Below, one piece after another: positions 10,263 through 21,875 of a stretch of 64,000 nt of DNA (positions within the stretch are counted from its first letter, which is position 1; each line of letters opens with the position of its first letter). The position numbers and the translations under genes were made by a program. Below the pieces are notes generated by a model. It was not told the DNA's origin. It did not search any database and saw nothing but the letters and a program-made list of their open reading frames with translations. Source of the DNA: Diospyros lotus (lineage: Eukaryota; Streptophyta; Magnoliopsida; Ericales; Ebenaceae); the NCBI RefSeq assembly GCF_014633365.1, contig NC_068338.1, positions 11,790,616 through 11,854,615 of the forward strand. Reading direction: 5' to 3'.

Positions 10263-11467
10263 AAGACTTGCATAGAGATTGAATAACATAAAGAGAAGGT
10301 TAAGAGTTTGCACAAAGGAAATAAAGGCATGGAAGCTTGCTTGTTTAATAGCGGATTTGACGATTTTTCTACAGAAATACTAGTTTCTGTAAACCAAACG
10401 TCAAATATTTTTATACCAGATTGTAGGTAATTAAAAAAGGAGTTAATATGCAAAAATTTCAGGCAAAGAGGGCTCTTCACGAACCCTTAAGCGCCTTTAC
10501 ACGTAGCCTCTTCCCGACGCGTGAAGTTCACACGTCGCCCTTATTTTTCGGCCAGCCTTGCGCAGTTTTTGTATTTCGGCCATAACTCCCTTGTTTTTAC
10601 TCCAATTCGACCCTTGTTTTTTTCTACATGCTCCTATTTCATCCCTCTACAGGAATATCAAGTTAGATCAGAACTTGCTATTTTTTTTTAGCTATTTTGG
10701 CATGAAGTCCGGTGATAACTCAAAAACTCCGGCGAGGCTGTGTTTTTCCTCGTTTCTTCACCAATTCACTCATTTTTCTTGCAAAAATTTCCCTCACTTT
10801 CTTCTCTCTCAATCCCACCAAATTTTTTTCAAAGTTTCCCTTGAATTCTTGAACGTTCAATTCTATAACCCAAAGTCTCATTTTATAAACACCTTCGGCC
10901 AATCACACTTTACCACGTGTCTTGCCACCCAAGCACCCTCATCATTACTCATAATTGTCTTCCAAATTGTGGCTAATCACTTTGTGCCACTTGTCCCATC
11001 CTCATCATTACTCATAATTACTTTCCAAATTATGGCTAATCACTTTGTGCCACTTGTCACACCCTCATCATTACTCATAATTACTTTCCAAATTGTTGCT
11101 AATCATTTTGTGTCACTTGTCCCAAGCTAGATTAAAATAATATTTGGAATCCAAAGTTATATTGAAACGTAATTTGGAATCCAAAATTAGATTTAATAAA
11201 ATTTAAAGTTCAAAACTAAATTTGAAATCCATTTGAAATTCAAAAACTATATTTAATAAAAGTTTGAAATCCATAACATTTAGATCCCCAGGCTATTCTT
11301 GAATTCCACCAATTCCCAGCACTTTTAGTAAATTACACTTGTTCCCGATTTCTTTTTCAAAAATTACACTTCTACCCAAACTTCAAAATTATGATTTTGC
11401 CCCTGACCTCCTATAGTCATTTGGAGATATTCTGTTTCCTTGAATATGAAAGATCTTGGGTATTACA
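10263..11467 (-). mobile_element. Truncated LTR D (TGTAAC family)
   Basis: The right end (GGGTATTACA at 11467) and the body match the U3 half of the TGTAAC solo-LTR family. Shared parts include the GTAAACCAAA...CAAATATTTTTA block, the CACGCG...TTTCGGCCATAACTCC block and a TATA-like motif (about 10881-10890, minus). The other half, with the hairpin block and the GGGGCGTTACA-type end, is missing, so the copy is truncated on its left and no target duplication can be scored. The open reading frames across it are chance frames in LTR sequence. Confidence 0.75.
10938..11126 (-). repeat. 63-bp tandem repeat in LTR D
   Basis: Three copies of a 63-bp unit start at 10938, 11001 and 11064, each with CTCATCATTACTCATAATT followed by CTTTCCAAATTGTGGCTAATCA or a close variant. 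In the LTR's own orientation the array lies immediately upstream of the TATA-like motif at 10881-10890, a place where enhancer repeats are expected. Confidence 0.85.
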
Positions 11468-13183
11468 TATTATCTGTCTCACATTTTATTTATAAAAATA
11501 GAATTTAAATATGTCCCAAAATTAAATATATTTATTTAAATTAAAGTCTAAATATATAAATTAATATATTTCATGTGCATAAAATATAAAATGAAATATA
11601 TAAAAATGTAAATTAAATATATAAAAATTTATAAATTAAAATATATATTAAATATATAATAATTAACTATTGGTATTATTTATTAAATGTATACAAAATG
11701 AAAAAATAGAGACAAATGTGCAATTTTGCATTTGAAAAAAATCTAGAGTAGGAATTCTATTTTGTTTAATGTAAAAAGTACACTAAAACTAAATTGACTA
11801 GTATTTACAGAATATATAAATATTATTCTTAGATTGGAGAGGTTATATAAATGATTTTAAATTCATGAGAGAGCCAAGAAGAACACATCAAATCTTAAAA
11901 TCTTGGTATATCACATGATTAAATGATCCAATTTTTGGTACTATACAGTGAGCAATCGAGTAGAAACATCAAATTTGTAGGCTCTAGGGAGTTTGGATGA
12001 CCAAGGATGAATATTCCTGTCATTATAGTTATATTTACTGGTTACTAAATATAATATCAACGACGAATATTTCTGTCGTTTAAAGACTATTTTCACTATT
12101 ATATTAGAATTTATTTTGTACCTATTAATTTTGGCAAGATATATATTAATAATAAAAATGTTGTTCTCAATTAATTTAGTAAAAACAAGATATATGCAAA
12201 ATACGATTATTATCATTGATTGTGTACTACTTACAATCATCTTAAGGGCTTCCATACGCTCCACAATCATAAAAAATGAAAAAAAAAAACTATGGGTTTC
12301 ATATTATCATAATCTCTCCCTATAATCAAAATCAAAAAATTGTTTCTAATGTTACTAGAATTCATGTATTATAGTCACAACCAATACCAAGTGTTCCTTC
12401 CTGCTCAACTTGTATCTTTAAGTACCTATAAATTATAAAGAGAGAAAATCATATTACTCTTCATCCTCCAAAATAACAATATAAAATTTCTAACACTATC
12501 TTTACTCAATAAACTCCAAAAAAATATGAATACATTAATTCCATGATTAATATTATCTCTGCTCAATAATTAATATTATTAGCAATTAAATAAGAATGTT
12601 TAATTCAAATCTATCAAAACTCTTTAAAATGATATTGTATTCATCATCTGCAATATGAACATTCAAATATATGCATAGTAGACACACTTTCAGACAATCA
12701 AAATATTGTTACATTTTTATTTTTAAATTGGGTAATGTCTTATTCACAAACAATCAACATACTAATAGATGCATTTTTTTCTTCATTTGTTGGCATACAT
12801 ATCTGCATGGCATGACTCAATTGTCCTGTCTTGGCATTTAAAATGATAGATCACATGGATATACATGACATATCATTTAGAAAAAAATGATAATTTTTGT
12901 ATAAAAATATTACTAAAAATACCGTAGCAGTAATAATTTACTAAAAATATTTTATGACCTTATTTTATTTTTTATTTTCTTATTTTTTATCTGAGGGGGC
13001 TGCTGTATTGTTATTAAAGACAGGACGCCCACTTTAAAAAACAATGCCTTGCCTTGCCGTGATGGGAAGCCCCGCCTCTTTGTCTAAAAAAGATTTAAAA
13101 AATGGAAGTAATGGCAGGGGATGCCCCGCATCTTTTTCTCTTGGCCAAATCCCAAATTCCCAAACCCCAATAACTTGACTTCG
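11468..13183. other. AT-rich stretch without a supported gene
   Basis: The stretch is AT-rich with many short chance frames and no recognisable protein. The first 350 bases (motifs ATTAAATATATAATAATTAACTATTGG and GTATACAAAATG) resemble parts of the left flank at 20-240 and 715-750. This suggests that the retrotransposon block 1628-11467 split or separated copies of one AT-rich repeat. Near 13020-13130 a short GC-richer segment has no assignable function. Confidence 0.4.
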
Positions 13184-13926
13184 AGGGTGTTTGGCTTATT
13201 GGTTTGACTGCTTATAAGTTGTATTAACAGCTTATAAGTGGGTAAGCAGAAGCTGGTAAGGTGTTTGCATGCACCTCACCAGCGTTTTGCAAAAGCTAGT
13301 AGGGGGAGTTTTTGCAAAACGTTGCTAACTTATAAGTTGCGTTAATTGATAAATTTACCATTTTACCCTAATTCTTTTTGCTAATTTTTAGCCATGCCCT
13401 TCTTTTTCAATTGCTACCTCCTGTTGCCTATTACCTCAGCTCTTTTGGCCGCCACCGTCGGCCCCCATCGGTCGCTTCCCGTCGGCCATCACCCCCAGCA
13501 ACATCGGCCGCTCCCCCCATCGTCTCCTTCGTCGGTAGCCCCGATCTGCTCCATCTTCTCCTCCATTGGTAGCCCCTGATCTGTTTCAGCTTCTCCTCCA
13601 TCGTCGGATGTCCGTCGCCCCATCGATTGCTGCCCATTATAGTCGCCACCCTCATCTCCTCTATCCATGCTTCTCCTCCCCACTGCCTGTGCATATGTAT
13701 GTATATATATTATACAAAATAATAATAAACATATATATATATATATACATATAACAATATATTATATATATAACACATAATAATACATATTGTTGTTAAC
13801 ATATTTTTAATAATTACATATAATTTATTAACCTTTAATAGTAAAATTTTACATTATTCAATACTATGTTTATTTTGGTCTTTTTGTCAAATTGTGATAG
13901 CTTATCAGGTTTTTCAAATCAAACAC
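13184..13926. mobile_element. Possible hAT-like non-autonomous transposon
   Basis: The left end starts GGGTGTTTGGCTTATTGG and the right end closes with CAAATCAAACAC, an imperfect terminal inverted repeat of the kind seen in plant hAT-derived elements. Copies of the motif CTTATAAGT/ACTTATAAGTTG occur inside near the left end. The middle (13420-13690) is unusually GC- and pyrimidine-rich with a short internal duplication, then an AT microsatellite at about 13695-13790. No 8-bp target duplication is obvious and no transposase is present, so the assignment is tentative. Confidence 0.35.
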
Positions 13927-13974
13927 ATCATTATTAACTGATAGCTTAAAAGTATATTTATTGAAATATATTAT

Positions 13975-15989
13975 TGCTGCTTCGCTCACCCTGCATTGAT
14001 CACTTTTGTATTTTTCTTTTACTAACTCAGCTGAATTAGCAACTATTTATGTTCACAGAAAGGATGAGGCATTTAGACTCGCCAGTGCACGAGTGTGATT
14101 GTAGTAAAAAATTTATATTTAATTTTTCCAGGCAAGATCGAGTCGACTCACAAGGAGATTACTCATGGAAGGAGATAACCACACCAGTTCTTTTGATTGA
14201 CGAAATAATAAAATGAGATCAAACTAAATGTGATATGACTGTAATCTGGATATGGAGAGGTCTTGGGTCAAGACAGTTCTGGTGCCAAACCCAACTGATT
14301 TACCATATAGCTTTCTGTGATGTAACTAGTAGCTCAAATAGCTTGGGTTTTCAACCATTAAATGTACTACTGAGATGATGATAACTCTTTGTTCAAGCAA
14401 CCTCCATACATGGCATGGAGACTCTATGTTAAGCAGCTATCATAAATCAGTGTATAAATAACGTTTTGACAAAAATAATTGCTCGGGGCTTGGGTATGAG
14501 AACGTTTCCAGGTCAAGCAATCCCCATACATGGCATGGGAACTCTAAGTTAGGCGTACGAACTAATCCAAGACTGAGGTTTTCGTTAATAACATTTCCCA
14601 AACTACCTTTGCTTTAGTTACTTTAACATATGGAGTTCTACTATATTGATTCATCAGTGGCTTTGGGCACCTTCTCTGCCTTAACCCAAGAATCGAATTA
14701 GCCACACATCTTCATAGGAAGTGCACAACTAAAACTAATCTCAACGGATGAATACGAGATTCACAAAGAAAATAAATTGGATCAAACAACAAGAATTGAA
14801 TAAACTACTACTGTATTGATTATTGAAATGAACTACAACTACAAAGAGAAGTTAAAATGGACTTGTAATACAAAAGCTCAGAACTAGCAAGAATAAAAAA
14901 AAAAATAAGTGAAGTGCTATTCATTTAAAAATACAGACAAGAACTAAAGCGAGAGAAACAGACAGAAAGAAAAGACTCTCTACTTTCCAATGATCTTCGT
15001 CTTTTTGTGTTTTTTTTCTAAGTATCCTCTGTTCTCTCCCACCTCTGATTCCAAAGAATGTTGGTTCCTTTTTAAGCTTACGGCGCATGGAAGTGGGGGC
15101 CACTTGAAGAAAAGTTTTTCAAAAAGTTGGTTGAATTTACCTTAGAGCCACCGTGTTTATTTGCACATGTCAGATTTTTGTTCGGATGCTCATTCGAATA
15201 TGCTAGCAGAGATATTCGAATGCGTGCTGAGTTTCTTTTGGCTACTCGGGTCATTCGAATGAATTTTAATCCTATTCGAATGAATTTCACACTTTACTGT
15301 TCCTTGCACAACGATTTTCTCAGTCATTCGAATGCAACAGTACTTTCATTCGAATGAATTTCTAATTTTCCTCTTGAGTTGTTCATAGCATTTGGATGAC
15401 TCGGGGAGTATTCGAATCTGGAGTTCCTTCTGTTGTTTCTTATTCGAATTACTCAGCCTTCATTTGAATAGACTTTCTTCCTTTTGCAATTACATTCGAA
15501 TGACTTGGTCTTCATTCGGATATATCTTCATTACTTCCATACGATATGTTTATCCGAATTTCTTCTTATTCTCAGCTCATTCGAATGACTTGGTCTTCAT
15601 TCGGATATGCACACTTTTACCTGGAGTTCTTGATTTTTGTTATTTCTCATTCGAATTGGGCCAAGCTTATCCGAATACATTCCTGAATTTTTGCATATTC
15701 GAATTTTTGAATGATTTATTCGAATGATTGACCAGCTTCCATCTGATTTGTTCCATATTTGAATATCTTCTGAAGACTCATTCGAATGGTTTTAACTCTT
15801 ATCAGAACACCTTCATTTCTTGACTTTTTCTTCCTCTTTCAATCATGCCTTTGGAGAGTTAAATCATTCCTTTCATCTCTTTTCCTTCTTTTGGGCTGCA
15901 ACAAGCAATTCTGAAGATTTTAAGTCGATCAAATGGATTAGGAGGTAATAAAATATAACAAATTTTTGCATTTTTGAGCATCAATCACA
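13975..15989 (-). repeat. 3' LTR of Athila element (left copy)
   Basis: This 2015-bp segment is nearly identical to 26301-28314, so the two form the LTR pair of one element on the minus strand. On that strand it starts TGTGATTGATGC and ends GATGCAGCA-like (here GAAGCAGCA). The copies differ by scattered substitutions and small indels only. The stretch 15180-15790 holds more than a dozen copies of the palindrome ATTCGAAT. A TATA-like TTAAAAAGG lies near 15067-15076 on the minus strand, downstream of that cluster. The left flank 13970-13974 is ATTAT. Confidence 0.95.
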
Positions 15990-16000
15990 GCCCCCAACTT
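15990..16000 (-). other. Polypurine tract of the Athila element
   Basis: On the minus strand AAGTTGGGGGC directly precedes the 3' LTR start TGTGATT. This is the expected plus-strand primer site for reverse transcription. Confidence 0.85.
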
Positions 16001-17565
16001 AAACATTGCTAGTCCCTTAGCAATCAAATTAAATGCACGAATACTTCATCATTCACAAACTCGTTGATAGTTTAAATCTCGTATGTGAAGCAAAAATGTA
16101 TGGTCAGTAGCATAGGGACTTCGGATAATCAAAGGAATGTTTATTATTTGAACTTTTGTCCAGGGCATATTAAGTTAAATCAATCAGCATATTACATTCA
16201 ATTCTCGAAGCTTTGATTGCAAACCTCACTGGATATGTTTCTCTTCAATAAAATGATCACTCAAAGTTTCTCTCAAAGGATGTACCTTAATTTGGAGTGG
16301 ATGTAATTCAAGTTCAAAGCGGTATCATCAATCATCAAGAATGTAATTAAGGAAGGAAAGGACCTGACATAACTTCATGATTAGAATAGAATTTCAATGA
16401 ATAACATCTAAAATTAACCAAGTCTCCTTACTCTTGAAATTATATCCTGAAATTGCATGATTGATAGAACTAAGAGAGATCTTTGTAGGAAGTAATGGGG
16501 CCTAATGGTGATGTGGGATAGCAAAGGGGATGATGGAAATCAAAAGAGTTTTTAGGTCTCGGGAATTTTCCACTGTGGCTAAAAACGGAAGATTTTTTTT
16601 TTTTGAAACAGAAAATAAAATGCACATGTGATGCATTCATGCATCAATAGCTGAAATCATATCAGGGCATCTAAATTCAGTTGGTCGTATCTGAACCTGA
16701 ATCTAACTACTATTCCAATTGATAATGAGCAAGCTTCCATTGCTTCACCCTCAATGGCTACGGGGGTGTTTTTAATGTCCCAGACCTAGAGACAACCATT
16801 TATCTTAAATGGTAAAGTGGTCTTTTAACATCAGATTCCTAGACGATTTTTTTTTTTTTTTTTTTTGATATTGAGCCTACAGAGTAATTCTCGGGACCTA
16901 ATCAATGGATAAGAAAAAAAAATCTCATGGCTATGGCTTGGACGGAGGGAATGATGCAACCGATCATGAAGAGTTTCAATGGGCTATAAATGGAAATTGA
17001 TCAAAAAGTGATAGGTTGATTGGCTCAAGTGATAGGAAAATGATCTCTCTATGATGTTCCATAAAACAGCACTATTCGTTCAACTGGTTTCAAGCTTAGA
17101 GTCAGTTAAAATTAGGTGCGATCATTAAAGACACTCAAAGCAAAATGTTGTTTGAAGCTATTGAAAGACAAGAGAATCAACAAAATATTTTATTGCATGA
17201 ATAGGTGTTATTTCACTCAGAATAAAATGTTATGAAGCTCCAACACTCACTTTGGTAACAAATCTCCACTTAATTTTGAGAATTTGGGCAATTTGTTGAT
17301 CATTTCACCATGTTTCATATGCCATCCAAACAAATGAACAGAAATAAAGCACCTTAAGTAGTCCTGGTCCTGGTTCTAAATCTCATACAGTTCTGTTTTC
17401 AAATAAAAGATTATCATGCAAATAACCAGTTGTGAATCTAAAGCATCAAGCACAATAATCTGAAGCATAGAGTAAGCAAAGTCATTTCTATTGAAAAATG
17501 AAGATGTGATTAATCTTTGTAGTTCATAGGTATAGAAGTTAAGTATGAAGAATCAAATCCTATGA
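16001..17565 (-). other. Non-coding 3' region of the Athila element
   Basis: This lies between the env-like ORF and the polypurine tract. No frame of note is open. It contains poly-T runs (about 16588 and 16849-16866, plus strand) and no recognisable domain. A long untranslated 3' region is usual in Athila elements. Confidence 0.6.
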
Positions 17566-19056
17566 CTACTCAGTGCCATCAGTGGCATCATCAGAAGTGG
17601 AGTTCTCCTTAGTGGAGTTTCCAGAAGGAGTCTTTGATAAGGGATCAGCAGGAGGAATAGAGGAAGAAGATGGAATGGTAGGGTGAGAAGGTGCTGCATG
17701 CTCAGGCTGCGGATGTGCCCCTGATGTAGAAGGTGCACCCTCTTCATCTCGCCACATGTTAATGGTCCTCTGTATGCAAGTCTCAGCATCGGCCAACTTG
17801 TCCTTTGAAGACTTATGTGGAAGCTTCTCTGTAGATGTGCTCAGAAGCTGACCTACTCTCTTGTCCATCGCAGTGTAACGTTCATTCATGGTCATTATTC
17901 CTGAATAGATGACTCTCTGCCTCCAATGTAGATCCTCATAAATGGCCTCCTGTCTCTCTTGGATCTTCTTCAGTAATTGCTCCACTAGGGCTTCATGTCT
18001 CACTTGCCTTTCTTGCATCTCCTTGACTAACTCATACAAGCCTCTAAGTGTATGATCTTCCTCTTGTCTCTCTGCCTGGTCCTCATGCAGTGGCGGTTCC
18101 TGAGATGGTCCTTCTTGTGCTTCAACTTGCCTACCTAATGCCTCTCATTTCTCGGGTGTTGTTGCTTCAAGCCTCTTCAACTGCCCACTGCTTCTTCGTG
18201 TAGATGTTGGGCTGATCCTATCCATTGGCTTGATGACTTTAAAAGTTGCCTTCTCTTTTACCCCGTGCCTCAGTACAAAGTAGGTAATCAACCCCCCAAA
18301 GGGTAGTCCTCCACCCCCATGTGCATGCTTGGCCACTAGGTCTATGGTATTAAAAATGTGCTTGGCCAAATCTATGTGTACTCCCAGGATCATCTTTCCC
18401 ATGAATGTGGCTTGCTTAACCAAAACACTGCCAGTGAATGCGTGGGGCATGAAGTGAGAACAAAGAAGTCTATGTAAGATGATGCATTTAGGGGACAAAT
18501 TCTTCTTTGGGAGGGTAGGACTTAACCAAACAGCATCATCTGCCTCTGTCAACAACCTAGCCAGGTTTTCTTTTCCTAAGTCCACACTTGCCTCCTCAAG
18601 GTCCCTTGGTGATGCCTCTCTTGGGATTTGGAAGGTTTCAGCAATATCAGAGGGCTTCAACTCTATTTTCACCTTTCTTACTTCAGTAATTAAGCACCTA
18701 TTTCCTGAGTCATCTCTGTCACTGGTTATATTTGAGTAAAACTCTTTGACTAAGGGAACTATGGCCTTGTGTTGAAACTTAACCCAAGTTTGCCATCCTT
18801 TGGCAGTAATCAATGACAACAAATCACACGGGGGCTCTTCAAATTGTTCCAGCATAATTCCCCTCTCACAAAGCACTGGCCTCTTAGCATACCCCTCACT
18901 ATAATTCTTTTCAGTCGCGGGGCTAATGAACTTGATATTGGAATATGGAGGGTTCAAATCAATGGTTGGGGTGGCAGCGGGTTCTTTTCCTTTCTGCCTC
19001 TTTGAGGCCCTAGAGCTTTCTCCTACAACCTTGGGGCATTTTTGCTTTGGAGACAT
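17566..19056 (-). pseudogene. Athila env-like ORF with one internal stop
   Basis: One minus-strand frame of about 496 codons, from ATG 19056 to a stop at 17566, is broken only by a TGA at 18145-18147 (compatible with CGA). The first 303 residues start MSPKQKCPKVVGESSRASKR, a basic Ser/Lys-rich head. A domain follows with NYSEGYAKRPVLCERG, LITAKGWQTWVKFQ, LVKEFYSNI and GVHIDLAKHIFNTI, resembling the plant-transposon-protein domain found in Athila ORFs downstream of integrase. The last 157 residues are Glu/Gln-rich and probably coiled coil (MYELVKEMQERQVRHEALVEQ), ending in a Ser/Pro/Thr-rich tail. I see no signal peptide or transmembrane segment, so an envelope role is not supported by the sequence. 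Its function is unknown. Confidence 0.8.
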
Positions 19057-19229
19057 GTCAAATTGAGGGTTGTTTGGTCTAGGGAGTTGGTTTTGAGATT
19101 TTTCCGAATAGTTGGTAGGAATAATGTGGTTCCTCTCTTTTCTTCTTCTTTCAATTTCCCAACCAATCCTCTTTTTCTCACACTGATCTCCTTTACTCCC
19201 TCTTCACAATAACTCCTTCATCCAATCAA

Positions 19230-20310
19230 TCAAATTCGAATTTAAACAATGCGAACAATTCTTACCTCTCGGCTGTTCTCTTCCTAGAATATTCGAATGC
19301 AGCAACCCTCTATTCGAATGCTAGCGGACTGTTCTTCCTCGTGCGTAACCGGCTTGATCTTCGGGTGGATGAATGAATGATGAATGAGGGCGATTAGAAA
19401 CGAGCAACAAGATATATAGGGAGAGTTCGGGTGGATGAATGAATGATCGCACCGATTGAGGAGGGGTTTCGATCTTTAAAGGGGGGCGTCGATTTGGATT
19501 TCAGAGACGGTTATGAGATTAATAAGAGCATCATTCGAATGATTCTGGGGTTATACGAATGATAGAGGCAGATTCGAATGGAAACTGGGCGATTCGAATG
19601 ATAGCTCGGGTCTTAGAACAATGGGTAGTAGGGGATTCGAATGAGAGAGAGAGAATACGAATGTTCGCTGAAAGCTTTTAAAGGGCCAGACGCCTCATTC
19701 GAATGTGGAAAAATTCATTCGAATGAATTTTAAACAGTAACTTAACTTATCGAAGGATTTGAGCTACTCATTCGAATGAATTTCTCGGTCATTCGAATGA
19801 CTATGAGGGTTATTCGAATGAATCTGGCAGATCGCTCAACAAAAAGGGCATTGAATAGAACGATCATTCGAATGCAAAAAGCTTCATTCGAATAACTTTG
19901 AGCATTATTTTTTTATATTTTATTTTTATTTTTATTTTTTTTAAGGAAAATTAAACAATTGAAGCTGTATTCGGATGTTAGGAATGGATTCGGGTGAAGG
20001 GTAGATTATTCGAATGAATTTGAGAGTATTCGATTGCTGGCTTCAATTTTTAAAGAAATAGCAGATTCATTCGAATGAAATTGGAGTACAGAGAAATTCA
20101 TTCGAATGAATTCTAAACAGTAATTTCATTTGCGAAGGAATTTGGCCAGCTATTCGAATGCAACAGTACTTTCATTCGAATAAATTTTGGACATATTCGA
20201 ATACAACAGAGTCTATTCAAATGCTTTCTTGCTTTCTTCTTTAACAGCTCACAGGTCATTCGAATGGTTTACAACACATTCGAATGACTAAGCTCATCCG
20301 GATACATAAT
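19230..20310 (-). promoter_or_regulatory. ATTCGAAT palindrome cluster with TATA motif, upstream of env-like ORF
   Basis: About two dozen copies of ATTCGAAT (often CATTCGAATG) plus degenerate forms (ATTCGGAT, ATCCGAAT) fill the spacer between integrase and the env-like ORF. A TATA-like CCTATATATC (minus, about 19410-19419) lies roughly 355 bases upstream of the env-like ATG. The motif CGGGTGGATGAATGAATGAT is duplicated at about 19363 and 19427. The same palindrome fills the U3 of this element's LTRs. An internal promoter is an inference. Confidence 0.55.
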
Positions 20311-20690
20311 TCGAATAACATCAAAAGAAATATATATATATATTTTACACTCTTCCAAATACCCAAACACAAAATTTAAACCCACACAGAATGTCATTAA
20401 AGTGTAAATGTGCAAGGATCATCACAACAGTTCAAGCATACCTTTACCCCCCAACTTGTTTTGCACAATTCTTAAGAGAGAAAATGTAAGAAATACCTGG
20501 AGATCTTCAAAAAGAAACAAAGATCCAGTTGCTTACTTGGATATTGATGGTAGCCTTCATTGCATATGTGGATCCGTGAGCTTGCTTCAATACTTAAATC
20601 AAAATAAAGAGTGAAAACAGTTCATGAAAGCAAAACACTAAATTCCCCTTTTTTTTTTTTTTTTATATATATATGTATATTGACTAACCA

Positions 20691-21875
20691 CTACCCAATG
20701 GGTGGATCCGTAAGATCCATGCTCTCTTCCTGTTCATTCAAAGATTCATAGTAGGGTTTCAGACATTGTCCATTCACTTTGAGAACCTGACCAAATTGAA
20801 GATTTTCAATATCAAATACACCATGAGCTGAGATGGAACGAATTTTGAAGGGCCCAGTCCACCTTGACTTGAGTTTTCCAGGAAACAGATGGAGCCTTGA
20901 ATCGTAGAGTAGCACATGTTGACCTATACAAAAATTCTTCCTGTTAATGTGCTGGTCATGCAATTTCTTCATGTGCATCTTAGAAAACTTGGCATTCTCA
21001 AATGCCTCGTTTATAAGTTCCTCAAGCTCATTCAGTTGCAACTTTCTGTTAAGTCCCACCTCTTCTAAACTTTCATTCATCTTCCTGATAGCCCAATAAG
21101 CTTTGTGCTCAACCTGTACTGGCAGATGACATGGTTTTCCATAAACCAGTCGATAGGGAGACATGCCCAATATGGTTTTATGTGCAGTCCTATAGGCCCA
21201 AAGAGCATCAATTAACCTCAAAGACCAATCCTTTCGGTTGGAATTGACAGTTTTTTCTAAAATGCGCTTGATCTCCCTATTTGCCAATTCTGCCTGGCCA
21301 TTTGTCTGAGGGTGGTATGACGTTGAGACTTTATGAACTACCCCATACTTTTTCATTAATTCTGCCATTGGCTTGTTACAGAAATGAGAACCTCCATCAC
21401 TGATGATGGCACGAGGCATTCCAAACCTACTGAAAATGTTTTCCTTAAAAAATTTTACTACTATCTTGTGATCATTTGTCCTTGTTGGGATTGCCTCAAC
21501 CCATTTGGAGACATAGTCTACAGCAAGTAGGATGTATTCATGTCCAAGTGAGTTAACAAAAGGGCCTATAAAATCTATTCCCCAACAATCAAAAATTTCA
21601 AGAACCAGAATGGGCTGCAAAGGCATAATACCCCTTTTTGTCAGACTTCCTAACCTTTGGCATCTATCACATGACAAGCAAAACTGGTGTACATCCCTAA
21701 ACATGGTAGGCCAGTAAAATCCACTTTGTAGGTTTTTTGCTATGGTTTTCTGGGTAGAGAAATGACCTCCACAAGCAAGGGTGTGACAGAAGTTCATAAC
21801 ACTATGTTGCTCATGTTCTGGAATGCACCTTCTCACGATTTGATCAGCATAATATTTAAACAGATATGGTTCATC
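20691..21875 (-). pseudogene. Integrase of the Athila element
   Basis: Full-length integrase in one frame of 381 codons from 21836, continuing from RT-RH across a single TAG (21876-21878). The zinc domain shows the His pair ([21 protein letters not shown]) and CLSCDRCQR. The core has Asp in WGIDFIGPF, Asp in [10 protein letters not shown] and Glu in [20 protein letters not shown], so all three catalytic residues are kept. The C-terminal part has [22 protein letters not shown], the GPF motif that follows the core in plant gypsy integrases. The frame ends normally at 20691, shortly before the ATTCGAAT spacer. This is the best-preserved integrase in the window. Confidence 0.92.

Noticed and set aside
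10558..11130. 190-codon open frame with Phe/Ser-rich repeats
   Set aside because: It is LTR D sequence. The repeated peptide simply translates the 63-bp tandem array.
13378..13754. Ser/Pro/His-rich frames on both strands
   Set aside because: GC-rich low-complexity block inside a probable non-autonomous transposon. All frames are open because of composition.
17553..17789. 78-codon Leu-rich minus-strand frame
   Set aside because: Out-of-frame shadow of the env-like ORF tail.
17566..19056. True retroviral envelope gene
   Set aside because: Position fits env, but no signal peptide, membrane segment or cleavage motif is visible.
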